From an uncultured Cardiobacterium sp. (GTDB lineage: Bacteria; Pseudomonadota; Gammaproteobacteria; Cardiobacteriales; Cardiobacteriaceae): a DNA stretch of 50,438 nt. A program made the translations under genes and the position numbers. Under the pieces are notes generated by a model. The model did not search any database and was not told the DNA's origin. It saw nothing but the letters and a program-made list of their open reading frames with translations. Shown here one piece after another: positions 1 through 7,324 of this stretch. The stretch spans positions 1 to 50,438 of the forward strand of contig NZ_CALIZP010000076.1 in NCBI RefSeq assembly GCF_938028825.1. The letters are read 5' to 3'. Position 1 is the stretch's first letter. Each line of letters opens with the position of its first letter.

Positions 1-905
1 AACACGGTAATCGCGTCGGTGTCGGCGGCTTCTTTCAGACGGCCTAAGGCTTCGAGTTCCAGCGACAAAAAGATTTTCGCGCGCCAAGTCAGGCGCACGG
101 TGTCGCGCAGCCATTTGTGGCCGTCTGAAACCTTGAAACGGCGGGCGATGAGTTGCTCGTATTCGCTTTGCTGCGTAATCGGCGTGTCGTCGGGCTGGTA
201 TTTGAGCGCGATGTTCAACACGCCTTCGTTGCGGCCGCGCAAAACCGCCAGCGCGCGGTGGCTGGGCATGGCGCGGACGGGTTCGCGGTGGTCGAAATAA
301 TCGCTGAATTTTTCGCCTTCGGTTTCTTTGCCTTCAACCACTTGTGCGTGGATTTCCGCTTCGTTCCACAGCTTGTCGCGCAGTGTGCCGATAAGCTCCG
401 CATCTTCGGCAAACTGCTCCATCAGAATCGCGCGTGCGCCGTCCAGTGCGGCTTTGGTGTCGGGAACGTTTTCGTTGAGATAATCCTGCGCGGCGGCTTC
501 CACGTCCTGCGGCTGCTCGGCAAGCAACACGTCCGCCAGCGGCTGCAAACCGTGTTCGCGCGCGATTTGCGCCTTGGTGCGGCGTTTGGGCTTGTAGGGC
601 AGATACAGGTCTTCCAGCGCGGTTTTGTTGTCGGCAGCTTCGATTTGCGCCCTAAGGTCGTCTGAAAGCTTGCCTTGCTCTTCAATGCTTTTTAAAACAA
701 CGGCTTTGCGCTCTTCCAACTCGCGCAGGTATTGCAGCCGCTCGGCAAGCTGGCGCAACTGAGTGTCGTCCAGCCCGCCCGTGGCTTCCTTGCGGTAGCG
801 GGCGATAAAGGGCACGGTCGCGCCGTCGTCCAAAAGCCCGACGGCGGCGGTGATTTGGGCGGCGGTGGCGGAGAGTTCCTGAGAGAGGATTTGGGTGATG
901 TTCAT
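1..905 (-). CDS. tex: Tex, transcription accessory protein (partial, C-terminus outside window)
   Basis: Reading from the ATG at 903-905 toward position 1 gives an uninterrupted ~301-codon frame beginning MNITQILSQELSATAAQ, with the Tex hallmarks GATVPFIARYRKEATGGLDD and LEDLYLPYKPKRRTKA. This is the N-terminal helical and YqgF-leading part of the nucleic-acid-binding S1-domain protein Tex (usually ~770 residues); the YqgF, HhH and S1 parts lie off the window. Tex is a conserved cytoplasmic RNA-polymerase-associated factor. The coding sequence contains Neisseriaceae DNA uptake sequences (34-45, 655-666 and a near copy at 118-129), so this allele is probably of Neisseriaceae origin. A second, divergent copy of its first 143 bp lies at 2013-2155. 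Confidence 0.9.
   Translation of the reverse strand, partial: MNITQILSQELSATAAQITAAVGLLDDGATVPFIARYRKEATGGLDDTQLRQLAERLQYLRELEERKAVVLKSIEEQGKLSDDLRAQIEAADNKTALEDLYLPYKPKRRTKAQIAREHGLQPLADVLLAEQPQDVEAAAQDYLNENVPDTKAALDGARAILMEQFAEDAELIGTLRDKLWNEAEIHAQVVEGKETEGEKFSDYFDHREPVRAMPSHRALAVLRGRNEGVLNIALKYQPDDTPITQQSEYEQLIARRFKVSDGHKWLRDTVRLTWRAKIFLSLELEALGRLKEAADTDAITV
34..45 (-). repeat. AG-DUS DNA uptake sequence
   Basis: Minus-strand AGGCCGTCTGAA is an exact match to the Neisseria AG-DUS dialect. It lies inside tex. A near copy with one mismatch (TGGCCGTCTGAA) is at 118-129 on the plus strand. Confidence 0.8.
655..666 (+). repeat. AG-mucDUS-type DNA uptake sequence
   Basis: AGGTCGTCTGAA matches the mucDUS dialect described for Neisseria mucosa-group species. 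It lies inside tex. Confidence 0.75.
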
Positions 906-943
906 GGGTGTGCTTTCTAAAAATATCAGGCTGTTTCGGTAAA

Positions 944-955
944 AGGCTACCTGAA
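944..955 (+). repeat. AG-eikDUS-type DNA uptake sequence
   Basis: AGGCTACCTGAA matches the Eikenella DUS dialect exactly. It sits about 40 bp upstream of the tex start codon. Confidence 0.8.
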
Positions 956-1025
956 AACGATGTCTTGGTGAAGCCAAGGCTGGGTTTCTGCGTTAGCTAA
1001 AACGCGGTTTCTGCGGAGTTGAAAA

Positions 1026-1189
1026 TATAGTGATTTCATCTAAGAATATGACAGCTAAATATCGTCATTCCTGCGAAGCGGGAATCCAGATTCTTTATAT
1101 AAATCAATATGTTCTTGTTCTATTTACTTGAATTTTCTACCTACGGCAGAAATGATGATTCTGTACTATTTCCAGCTTGATCCACTATA
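1026..1189. repeat. Correia-like/NIME-like small element with dRS3-type palindrome
   Basis: TATAGTG at 1026-1032 and its inverted copy CACTATA at 1183-1189 bound a 164-bp non-coding stretch. Correia elements of Neisseria have termini beginning TATAGTGGATTA; the right end here (reading TATAGTGGAT inward) fits that and the left end fits partly. Inside, 1067-1085 has ATTCC-(8 nt)-GGGAAT, close to the 20-bp neisserial dRS3 repeat. The rest of the tex-SUKH gap (906-1197) holds no gene. The family assignment is tentative. Confidence 0.45.
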
Positions 1190-1197
1190 TCAGCGGT

Positions 1198-1890
1198 TTA
1201 TTCTTCGTCATCCTCGTCGTCATAAGAAGTGTAGGGCCAGTTGTCCCAGCCGAACAGTTCGAGCAGCGTGTCGAAGCGGTCTTGCTCGGCTGTACCGATA
1301 AATACGCCGCCGACGTTGCCGTTTTCGGCAAAGCAGAGCAGGGTGATTTCGTGGAAGCCATCGGTATAGAAGCGTTGGTTTTCTTGGCGAAGCTCGACGA
1401 TTTCGCTGCAGTTTTGCCGGATAAACTGCACGGCTTGGGGGCTTACCGATTCTTCGTCCATGATGTTGGCGCAGTAGGGCAAGCCGCCCATAGTGGCGTT
1501 GGTGCAGGCCAGTTCCAGCAGCAGGGCGCGGGTGTCGGGCAGATGCGGCTGCCATTCGTAGTTGTCGGTTTCGCCAATATAAAAGCCGATGTGGGCGGGC
1601 GGATTGTCTTGCGCCAAATCGGCTTTGGCTATGCCGCAGCGGGACACGCCTTGATTTTCTTCCGTCAGCACCAAATAGCCGCCGTCAAAATCCATTTCGC
1701 CTAAGGGCAGCAGGCGGTTAAACGATTGATTGACCGCTTCATTGCCGCCCAATGTGAGCAAATATTCGCGCAACACGGCGGGAAAGCGTATGCCCAGCCG
1801 CTGTTCGGCGGCGGCTATTTGGTGTTCAGGCAGGCCGCAGCGGGTGTGATCAAGCCGGTAGAGGGTGGTGATGTGGTGGAGAGAGCTCAT
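1198..1890 (-). CDS. SMI1/KNR4 (SUKH) family protein, likely orphan immunity protein
   Basis: This 230-residue protein has the SUKH-fold pattern. An N-terminal helix-turn region (AAEQRLGIRFPAVLREYLLTLGG) is typical of the family, followed by a beta-rich acidic core with FYIGETDNYEWQPHL, and a strongly acidic tail (DDEDDEE). SUKH proteins usually neutralise polymorphic toxins (contact-dependent, Rhs- or Maf-type) by binding the toxin in the cytoplasm. No toxin gene is adjacent; only a short possible toxin tail lies upstream (finding at 1891-2012). It sits between tex and a second copy of the tex 5' end in DUS-bearing DNA, suggesting it arrived as a cassette. No clear ribosome binding site precedes the ATG. 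The immunity role is family inference. Confidence 0.75.
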   Translation of the reverse strand: MSSLHHITTLYRLDHTRCGLPEHQIAAAEQRLGIRFPAVLREYLLTLGGNEAVNQSFNRLLPLGEMDFDGGYLVLTEENQGVSRCGIAKADLAQDNPPAHIGFYIGETDNYEWQPHLPDTRALLLELACTNATMGGLPYCANIMDEESVSPQAVQFIRQNCSEIVELRQENQRFYTDGFHEITLLCFAENGNVGGVFIGTAEQDRFDTLLELFGWDNWPYTSYDDEDDEE

Positions 1891-2012
1891 GGCATCGCGG
1901 GTGGTTCAGGATGATACGCCTAGGCGACGGTGTCGCGGTTGTTGCCGCTTTTGATGAACAGGTGGCAGGGTTTTGTGCTGTTTGGTCATAAGAAGATTTG
2001 ATGAGAGGTTGG

Positions 2013-2155
2013 GTGTCGTCCAGTCCGCCCGTGGCTTCCTTGCGGTAGCGGGCGATAAACGGCACGGTCGCGCCGTCGTCCAACAGTTCGACGGCGGCGG
2101 TAATCTGCGCGGCAGTGGCGGAGAGCTCGGCGGTTATGGTTTGGATAATGTTCAT
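2013..2155 (-). pseudogene. tex 5'-end fragment (second, divergent copy)
   Basis: The minus strand from ATG at 2155 encodes about 48 residues nearly identical to the start of Tex (MNIIQTITAELSATAAQ, then GATVPFIARYRKEATGGLDD), after which homology stops at LDDTQ and the frame runs into unrelated sequence. The 143 bp corresponds to 763-905. Many silent and some replacement differences separate the two copies, so this is a related allele from another source rather than a fresh tandem duplication. It is preceded by its own eikDUS at 2181-2192. It cannot make a functional Tex. Confidence 0.85.
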
Positions 2156-2180
2156 AAAATTCCTTGTGTGGATAGGATGC

Positions 2181-2192
2181 AGGCTACCTGAA
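2181..2192 (+). repeat. AG-eikDUS-type DNA uptake sequence
   Basis: AGGCTACCTGAA is an exact match to the Eikenella DUS dialect, placed upstream of the tex fragment just as the copy at 944-955 is placed upstream of tex. Degenerate relatives lie at 2896-2907 (AAGCTGCCTGAA) and 3197-3208 (reverse strand). Confidence 0.8.
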
Positions 2193-2276
2193 AGGCAAAT
2201 GTTCTATATTGGGTGATAAAGGTTTTATTTTCTTGAAAATATGGAAAAATGATTCAAAAATTTAGTTACTCTTTGG

Positions 2277-2837
2277 CTAATCTGTTTTTGCCATTATAGA
2301 AGATAGTTGATATTTTACCGTTCCAATATGTTTGTCAATTTTGTTGGCTATGGTTACAAGCTCATCCATTTTGCTTTGCTTCAATTTGTGGTCAGCTTGT
2401 GTTTTCCAAAGGTAGAGATAGTTTTTAAAAGTTCCCCAAAATATATTCATTTCTCCACATATCCTGTCTATATCACGAGATAAGTCTGGAAAAAATAAAT
2501 CACAATAAGCACTGATTAAATCGCAAGATGCACATGTTTCCGAATATGCTGCATCATATTGTTCTGCTGTTATTTGTGCTTCCTGCTTTATGTTGATGCC
2601 GGTTAAAGAGAACTCGCGAGAAATTTTGCTTAATAATTGATAAATTTCCAGCAACATTCTTTTTTGTTCTGTCAATTCCTTTTCAACTTGTTCTCTTTGA
2701 TGTTTTTGATGCTCCAGTTCTAATTGGAAATTTTGATTGGATTGAGTGGTTTTGTAGGTAACAAATGCATTGATGGACGTGCTGACTATTGCGCCTACCG
2801 CACTACCACCCAAGAAGGCAAGAATTTCATTACTCAT
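2277..2837 (-). CDS. Hypothetical membrane-anchored coiled-coil protein
   Basis: A 186-residue protein I do not recognise. Residues ~5-27 form a small-residue-rich hydrophobic segment (ILAFLGGSAVGAIVS), then a heptad-like charged region at ~33-75 (QLELEHQKHQREQVEKELTE) predicts a coiled coil, followed by a helical cytoplasmic domain. The gene is clearly AT-richer than guaB and its other neighbours, consistent with foreign origin. It lies between the tex fragment and a decayed rhuM, both in the DUS-bearing segment. Genes of this shape often turn up as single cargo genes in accessory islands, but no function can be given from sequence. Confidence 0.65.
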   Translation of the reverse strand: MSNEILAFLGGSAVGAIVSTSINAFVTYKTTQSNQNFQLELEHQKHQREQVEKELTEQKRMLLEIYQLLSKISREFSLTGINIKQEAQITAEQYDAAYSETCASCDLISAYCDLFFPDLSRDIDRICGEMNIFWGTFKNYLYLWKTQADHKLKQSKMDELVTIANKIDKHIGTVKYQLSSIMAKTD

Positions 2838-2915
2838 ATTAATTATGGTACTTCAAGATGTTATTTGTTAAAAATGTCTGTAAATTGGACTTGAAAGCTG
2901 CCTGAAACTACCGCT

Positions 2916-3236
2916 TCAACGCTTCCAGCTCGGCAATATCTCCCGCTCCCGCCTGCCGCGCTGCGCCAAACGGTTTTGCCTGAACAGTGCGTATTGTTCT
3001 TTGGCGAGCGCTTCCATTTGCTTTCGGCTGCGTGTGCCTTTGCCCTCCAATACGGCAAAGTCGTTGTAGGCGATGATGCCGTCTATGTGGCTTTGCCAAA
3101 ATGAAAGTGTCAACCCTTGCCAGTTTTTGGCGCGCACAGTTCCGCACTTTCCAGAAAGATGACGGTCAGGCGGTTCAGGGGTTGATTTCATCGGCGGTCA
3201 GGTAGCTTTTGACGATGACGATGTCGGCTTTGCGCA
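2916..3236 (-). pseudogene. rhuM-like virulence protein gene, C-terminal remnant with frameshifts
   Basis: Three minus-strand frames together reconstruct the C-terminal region of a RhuM-family protein: CVRKADIVIVKSYLTADEIN, then LNRLTVIFLESAEL, then AKNWQGLTLSFWQSHIDGII followed by an ILE/VLEGKG-SRKQME-type segment ending at 2916. The RhuM family C-terminus has the same order (VRKADV.IAKNYL, EI.ELNR, YLD.AE, DW...LD.FL, G.S...A...A..EY..F). One frameshift lies near 3180 and another near 3140; the N-terminal two thirds are missing. RhuM proteins are found in pathogenicity islands and beside restriction loci. The remnant is not expected to function. Confidence 0.65.
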
Positions 3237-3370
3237 CGCACTCGCCGCGCCGTTTTGGCAAATGGTGATGTTGAGGCGGTGGTCGGTGGTGATGTGGCCG
3301 GCCATACGGCAGCCGGCGCGCCTGGGGCTGATGATTGTGTAGCGGTGGGGCATGGTCATCCTTGTCGTGA

Positions 3371-3396
3371 AAGGGCAGGCCGAAGCCTGCCCTTTT
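3371..3396 (-). terminator. Rho-independent terminator of guaB
   Basis: Immediately after the guaB stop, the minus strand has GGGCAGGC-TTCG-GCCTGCCC followed by TTT: an 8-bp GC stem with a stable tetraloop. It also marks the last clearly native sequence before the Neisseriaceae-like segment. Confidence 0.8.
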
Positions 3397-3400
3397 CCGT

Positions 3401-4852
3401 TTAGCGCCGGTAGTTCGGCGGTTCTTTGGTGATGGTCACGTCGTGGACGTGCGATTCTTGCATGCCCGCGTTGCTGATGCGCACGAAGCGCGGTTTGCTG
3501 CGCATTTCCGCCAGGTCGTGGCAGCCGGTGTAGCCCATCGAGGCGCGCAGGCCGCCCATGAGCTGTTCGACGACGCCGGAAACCAGGCCTTTGTAGGGTA
3601 CGCGGCCTTCGATGCCTTCCGGCACGAGTTTGTCGGTTTTTTGTCCCGCCTGGAAGTAGCGGTCGGAGGAGCCGGCGGCCATCGCGCCGATGGAACCCAT
3701 GCCGCGATAGGCTTTGTAGGAGCGGCCTTCGTAGAGTTCGACTTCGCCGGGCGATTCTTCGGTGCCGGCGAGGAGACCGCCGACCATCACCGCGTGTGCG
3801 CCGGCAGCGATCGCTTTGGCGATGTCGCCGGAGTAGCGGATGCCGCCGTCGGCGATGATGCTGACTCCGCGTCCGGCAAGGGCTTTGGCGACGTTGCTGA
3901 TGGCCGAGATTTGCGGCACACCAACACCTGCGACGATGCGGGTGGTGCAGATGGAGCCGGGACCAATGCCAACTTTAACCACATCCGCACCAGCATCCGC
4001 CAAAGCAATGGCGGCTTCGGCGGTGGCGATGTTGCCGCCGACGATGACGAGGCCGGGGTGGCTGCGGCGCAGTTCGCGTACGCGGTCAAGCACGCCTTTG
4101 GAGTGGCCGTGCGCGGTATCGACCACCAGCACGTCCACGCCCGCTTTGGTGAGCAGTTCGATGCGTTCGTCGCTGTCGCCGCCGGGGCCGATGGCCGCGC
4201 CGACGCGCAGGCTTTCGTTGCCGTCTTTGCAGGCGAAGGGGTAGTCGCGGGCGCTGCGCAAGTCTTTGACGGTAACGAGCCCTTTCAGGCGGTGTTCGTC
4301 GTCAATCAGCAGTACTTTTTCGATGCGCCGCTCTTGCAGCAGCAGTTTGATTTCGTTGGTGCTTGCCGATTCTTTGGCGGTCACGAGTTTGTCCTGCGGG
4401 GTCATGACGTCGCGCACGAGTTCGTGGTCTTCGGCATAGCGCAGGTCGCGGCGGGTAACGATGCCGACCACTTTGCCGTCTTCCAGCACCGGCAGGCCGG
4501 AGAATTTGTGTTCGTGGGTGCATTCGCGCACTTCGCCGACGGTCGCGAGCGGCGTGGTGGTGAGCGGGTCGCGGATGACGCCGGACTCGAAGCGCTTCAC
4601 TTTGCGCACTTCCGCCGCCTGCTGCGCGGGGGGCATGTTTTTGTGGATGATGGCAATGCCGCCGAGCTGGGCGAGGGCGATGGCGAGGCGGGCCTCGGAA
4701 ACGGTGTCCATCGCGGCGGAGAAGAGGGGGATGTTGAGCTGCACGTCGCGGGCAAGGCGGACGGATAAATCCACGTCGCGCGGCAGTACGTCGGAGAAAT
4801 CGGGAACGAGCAGGACGTCGTCGAAGGTGAGTGCTTCTTCAATAATACGCAT
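3401..4852 (-). CDS. guaB: Inosine-5'-monophosphate dehydrogenase
   Basis: At 483 residues this is a full-length IMP dehydrogenase, which oxidises IMP to XMP with NAD+ in the committed step of GTP synthesis in the cytosol. The TIM barrel begins EALTFDDVLLVPDFSDVLP, is interrupted by tandem CBS domains (~92-205), and resumes with the catalytic loop GPGSICTTR (nucleophile Cys302), the IMP-binding DGGIRYSGDIAKAIAAGA and the flap region RYFQ. AGAGG six bases before the ATG is a good ribosome binding site. guaA, often next in the operon, is not here: a terminator follows directly. Confidence 0.97.
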   Translation of the reverse strand: MRIIEEALTFDDVLLVPDFSDVLPRDVDLSVRLARDVQLNIPLFSAAMDTVSEARLAIALAQLGGIAIIHKNMPPAQQAAEVRKVKRFESGVIRDPLTTTPLATVGEVRECTHEHKFSGLPVLEDGKVVGIVTRRDLRYAEDHELVRDVMTPQDKLVTAKESASTNEIKLLLQERRIEKVLLIDDEHRLKGLVTVKDLRSARDYPFACKDGNESLRVGAAIGPGGDSDERIELLTKAGVDVLVVDTAHGHSKGVLDRVRELRRSHPGLVIVGGNIATAEAAIALADAGADVVKVGIGPGSICTTRIVAGVGVPQISAISNVAKALAGRGVSIIADGGIRYSGDIAKAIAAGAHAVMVGGLLAGTEESPGEVELYEGRSYKAYRGMGSIGAMAAGSSDRYFQAGQKTDKLVPEGIEGRVPYKGLVSGVVEQLMGGLRASMGYTGCHDLAEMRSKPRFVRISNAGMQESHVHDVTITKEPPNYRR

Positions 4853-4897
4853 GGGTGCCTCTGGAATAACAGTGGCGGCGTATTTTAACAGGCGGGG

Positions 4898-6034
4898 TCA
4901 GCTCTGGATATTTTGCGACACCCACAGCGACAAATCCTGCCGGTTCAGCGCCGCCGCCATCAGGTCGGGGAAGCGGTCGGGCGTGCAGGCGAAGACGGGG
5001 ACGCCGAGTCCGGCGAGGAAGGCGGCATGGCTTTTGTCGTAAAACGGCGCGCCGTCGTCGCTGAGGGCGAGCAGCACGATGAATTGCACCCCGCTTTGCA
5101 CCAGTTCGAGCATGCGGCGGCGCATCGCCTGGCTGTTGCCGCCTTCTTCCAGGTCGGTAATGAGGACAAGCGTTGTTTCTTCCGGGCGAGTGATGCGTTC
5201 CTGGCAGAAAGCGAGGGCGCGGTTGATGTCCGTGCCGCCGCCGAGTTGCACGCCGAAGAGCAGGTCAACCGGGTCTTGCATCTCGTCAGTCAAATCCACC
5301 ACAGAGGTGTCGAAGACGACGAGTCGCGTGCTCAGGCTGGGCAGGGACGCCAGCACCGAGGCGAAGATGCCGGAATAGATGACGGAAGTGCCCATCGAAC
5401 CGCTTTGATCAAGGCAGAGGACGATGTCGCGCAGGGCGCGGCGCTTGCGCCCGAAGCCGATGCGGATTTCCGGGATGACGGTGCGGTACTCCGGCTGATA
5501 GTTCTTCAGGTTTTTCAGGATGGTGCGATGCCAGTCGATTTCGCGGAAACGCGGGTTGCGGCTGCGCACGCTGCGGTTCAGTGCACCCGTGACCGCCTGC
5601 TGCATCGGCGCGGCGAGCTTGGCGAGCAGGGCATCCACCACTTTGCGCACCACTTCGCGCGCAAGCGCCTTGTTCTTTTCCGGGATGACGCGGCTGAGGC
5701 TCATCAGGGTGGCAACCAGATGCACATCGGGCACAACGTTCGCCAGCATTTCTTTTTCCGTGAGCAGGCTGGAGAGATTGAGGCGTTCGACCGCGTCCTG
5801 CTGCATCACCTGCACCACCGTCTGCGGGAAAAACTCGCGGATGTCGCCCAGCCAAGTGCTGACCTTCGGCGCGGACGCACCCAGCCCGCCGCGCCGTTCA
5901 TGCCGGTCGGATTCGTCATAAAGCGCCGCCAGCGCCTTGTCTATGCGCAGCTCGCGCTCGCCCAGCACGCAGCCGGTGGTTTCCTGCGCCTCGGTGCCCA
6001 GCACCAGCCGCCAGCGTTGCACAATGTCGTTCAT
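4898..6034 (-). CDS. VWA-domain protein (CoxE-like, MoxR-partner type)
   Basis: A 378-residue protein whose C-terminal half is a von Willebrand factor A domain with a complete MIDAS metal site: DQSGSMG (DxSxS), the threonine in GGGTD and the aspartate in ITDLEEGG. The N-terminal ~190 residues are helical with no recognisable motif. Relatives are normally encoded with a MoxR-family AAA ATPase and SWIM/DUF5691-type partners and are thought to act in metal insertion or protein maturation. None of those partners is in this window. The gene overlaps the upstream GrpB-family gene by ATGA, implying translational coupling, and has a strong GGAGGA ribosome binding site. Confidence 0.85.
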   Translation of the reverse strand: MNDIVQRWRLVLGTEAQETTGCVLGERELRIDKALAALYDESDRHERRGGLGASAPKVSTWLGDIREFFPQTVVQVMQQDAVERLNLSSLLTEKEMLANVVPDVHLVATLMSLSRVIPEKNKALAREVVRKVVDALLAKLAAPMQQAVTGALNRSVRSRNPRFREIDWHRTILKNLKNYQPEYRTVIPEIRIGFGRKRRALRDIVLCLDQSGSMGTSVIYSGIFASVLASLPSLSTRLVVFDTSVVDLTDEMQDPVDLLFGVQLGGGTDINRALAFCQERITRPEETTLVLITDLEEGGNSQAMRRRMLELVQSGVQFIVLLALSDDGAPFYDKSHAAFLAGLGVPVFACTPDRFPDLMAAALNRQDLSLWVSQNIQS

Positions 6035-6612
6035 ACAGAATCCTCCGGGTTGATGGGTGCGTGATAAAGCGACTTGGCCGCCTGCGTATATCGGCGGATG
6101 AAATCGCCTTTGGCGGCGGTGTAGCCGTCGCGGTCGTGTTCATAGCGATGCCACAGCGACAATTTCAAGGCTTCGTATGCCTGCGCGACGGCGGGATGCG
6201 CGCGCAGATAATCGCGGAAATAAAGCTCGTCATCATCTTGCGGCAGGCGCAGATGGATATGAAAAACCTTTTCGGCGAATCCTTGCTGCGTATAGCCCTT
6301 ATTGAGGGAAATGCGCTGATCATTCGCCGACATTTGCAGATAGCCGTGCGCTGTCAATATGGCGGCAACGCGTTGCAGGGCTTCCTTATCGGCGACTTCC
6401 AGCAGAATGTCGATAATCGGTTTCGCCCAAATTCCGGGAATTGCCGTACTGCCGATATGATGGATGCGGACAGACTCCGCATGCAGATATTGCCGCAAGA
6501 GGGCCGCTTCTTCCCGATACCAATCCGCCCAGGCGGGATGATGCGGGGTCAGCATGATGGGAAATAATTGCCACAATTCGGCCAGCGTCATTTCCGTCAG
6601 CGGTTTATTCAT
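6031..6612 (-). CDS. GrpB/UPF0157 family nucleotidyltransferase-fold protein
   Basis: The 193-residue product has the family signature IHHIGSTAIPGIWAKPIIDI near residue 50, which resembles the metal-binding core of the nucleotidyltransferase superfamily, followed by FHIHLRL and the conserved RDYLRAHP...YEALK block. Members of the family include the so-called GrpB proteins and dephospho-CoA-kinase-fused domains; substrates are generally unknown. It overlaps the gene on each side by ATGA, so it belongs to a translationally coupled trio with the two-TM protein upstream and the VWA protein downstream. Confidence 0.88.
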   Translation of the reverse strand: MNKPLTEMTLAELWQLFPIMLTPHHPAWADWYREEAALLRQYLHAESVRIHHIGSTAIPGIWAKPIIDILLEVADKEALQRVAAILTAHGYLQMSANDQRISLNKGYTQQGFAEKVFHIHLRLPQDDDELYFRDYLRAHPAVAQAYEALKLSLWHRYEHDRDGYTAAKGDFIRRYTQAAKSLYHAPINPEDSV

Positions 6613-7223
6613 ACGCTGAAAAGATGAATGGTTTGCGCCAATGATTCTGTGGCGAGGCGGTCTTTGCCAAAGGGCAGTTGCAGGATATGCACGGTCCTGT
6701 CCCTTTCTTTGTAGTGGATTTCCAGGGTGTAGGTTTCTTTGCTCTCAACGGAAACGCTTTCGCTGAAATAATTGCCCCAGACAAAGCCGCTGCTGCGGGT
6801 GCGGTCTTTGCTTTCCGTCACTATCCGGCATTGCAGAATATCCGCCTTGGCGATAACGACAGGTGCATAATCATTGTCGGCACGAATCAGGATAATCTTG
6901 CATTGCGCGGTATCCAGCGCCAATAAACCCAGCGATGTTTGCTCCCAATGCGCCAAATGAATGGTTAAGCCCAATTCGGTGATGGTCTGTATGATCAAAT
7001 GCTGGCGGCGGGATTCATTCCACTTCATCAAGGCCGATAACGGCAACATGACGGCAGATAACACCAACAGCATTTTGCTGAAGCCGACAAGCTGGCGGCC
7101 ATTGGTCAGATCATCGGCAAAGGCGATGAAAGAAGCACAGATAGCGACAATATAAACGCAGGCAGTAAGGCTGCTTTCATGTTCGGAGATGGTTTTGAGC
7201 TTTTTGATGGGAGGGTATTGCAT
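6609..7223 (-). CDS. Hypothetical two-TM membrane protein
   Basis: A 204-residue protein I cannot place in a family. Two hydrophobic segments (about residues 20-37, VYIVAICASFIAFA, and 47-65, MLLVLSAVMLPLSAL) precede a soluble C-terminal domain of ~135 residues with alternating beta-like stretches, probably cytoplasmic. An in-frame stop lies two codons before the ATG, fixing the start. It overlaps the GrpB-family gene by ATGA and is the first gene of that coupled trio. Base composition is lower in GC than guaB. Confidence 0.65.
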   Translation of the reverse strand: MQYPPIKKLKTISEHESSLTACVYIVAICASFIAFADDLTNGRQLVGFSKMLLVLSAVMLPLSALMKWNESRRQHLIIQTITELGLTIHLAHWEQTSLGLLALDTAQCKIILIRADNDYAPVVIAKADILQCRIVTESKDRTRSSGFVWGNYFSESVSVESKETYTLEIHYKERDRTVHILQLPFGKDRLATESLAQTIHLFSV

Positions 7224-7324
7224 GATTTATGCCGCATGAATGACTTGCCGGATGATGTGTTGCCGGTGGGATGCACCCCGGCACGAAAGTTTGCGCCGTC
7301 TTGTTTGCCCGGTTGGGGATATGT

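Noticed and set aside
1850..2155. 101-codon ORF as a real gene
   Set aside because: Only its first ~48 codons match Tex; the rest is unrelated and overlaps the SUKH gene start.
4913..6064. 383-codon plus-strand open frame
   Set aside because: Antisense to the VWA gene; Ala/His/Arg-rich shadow.
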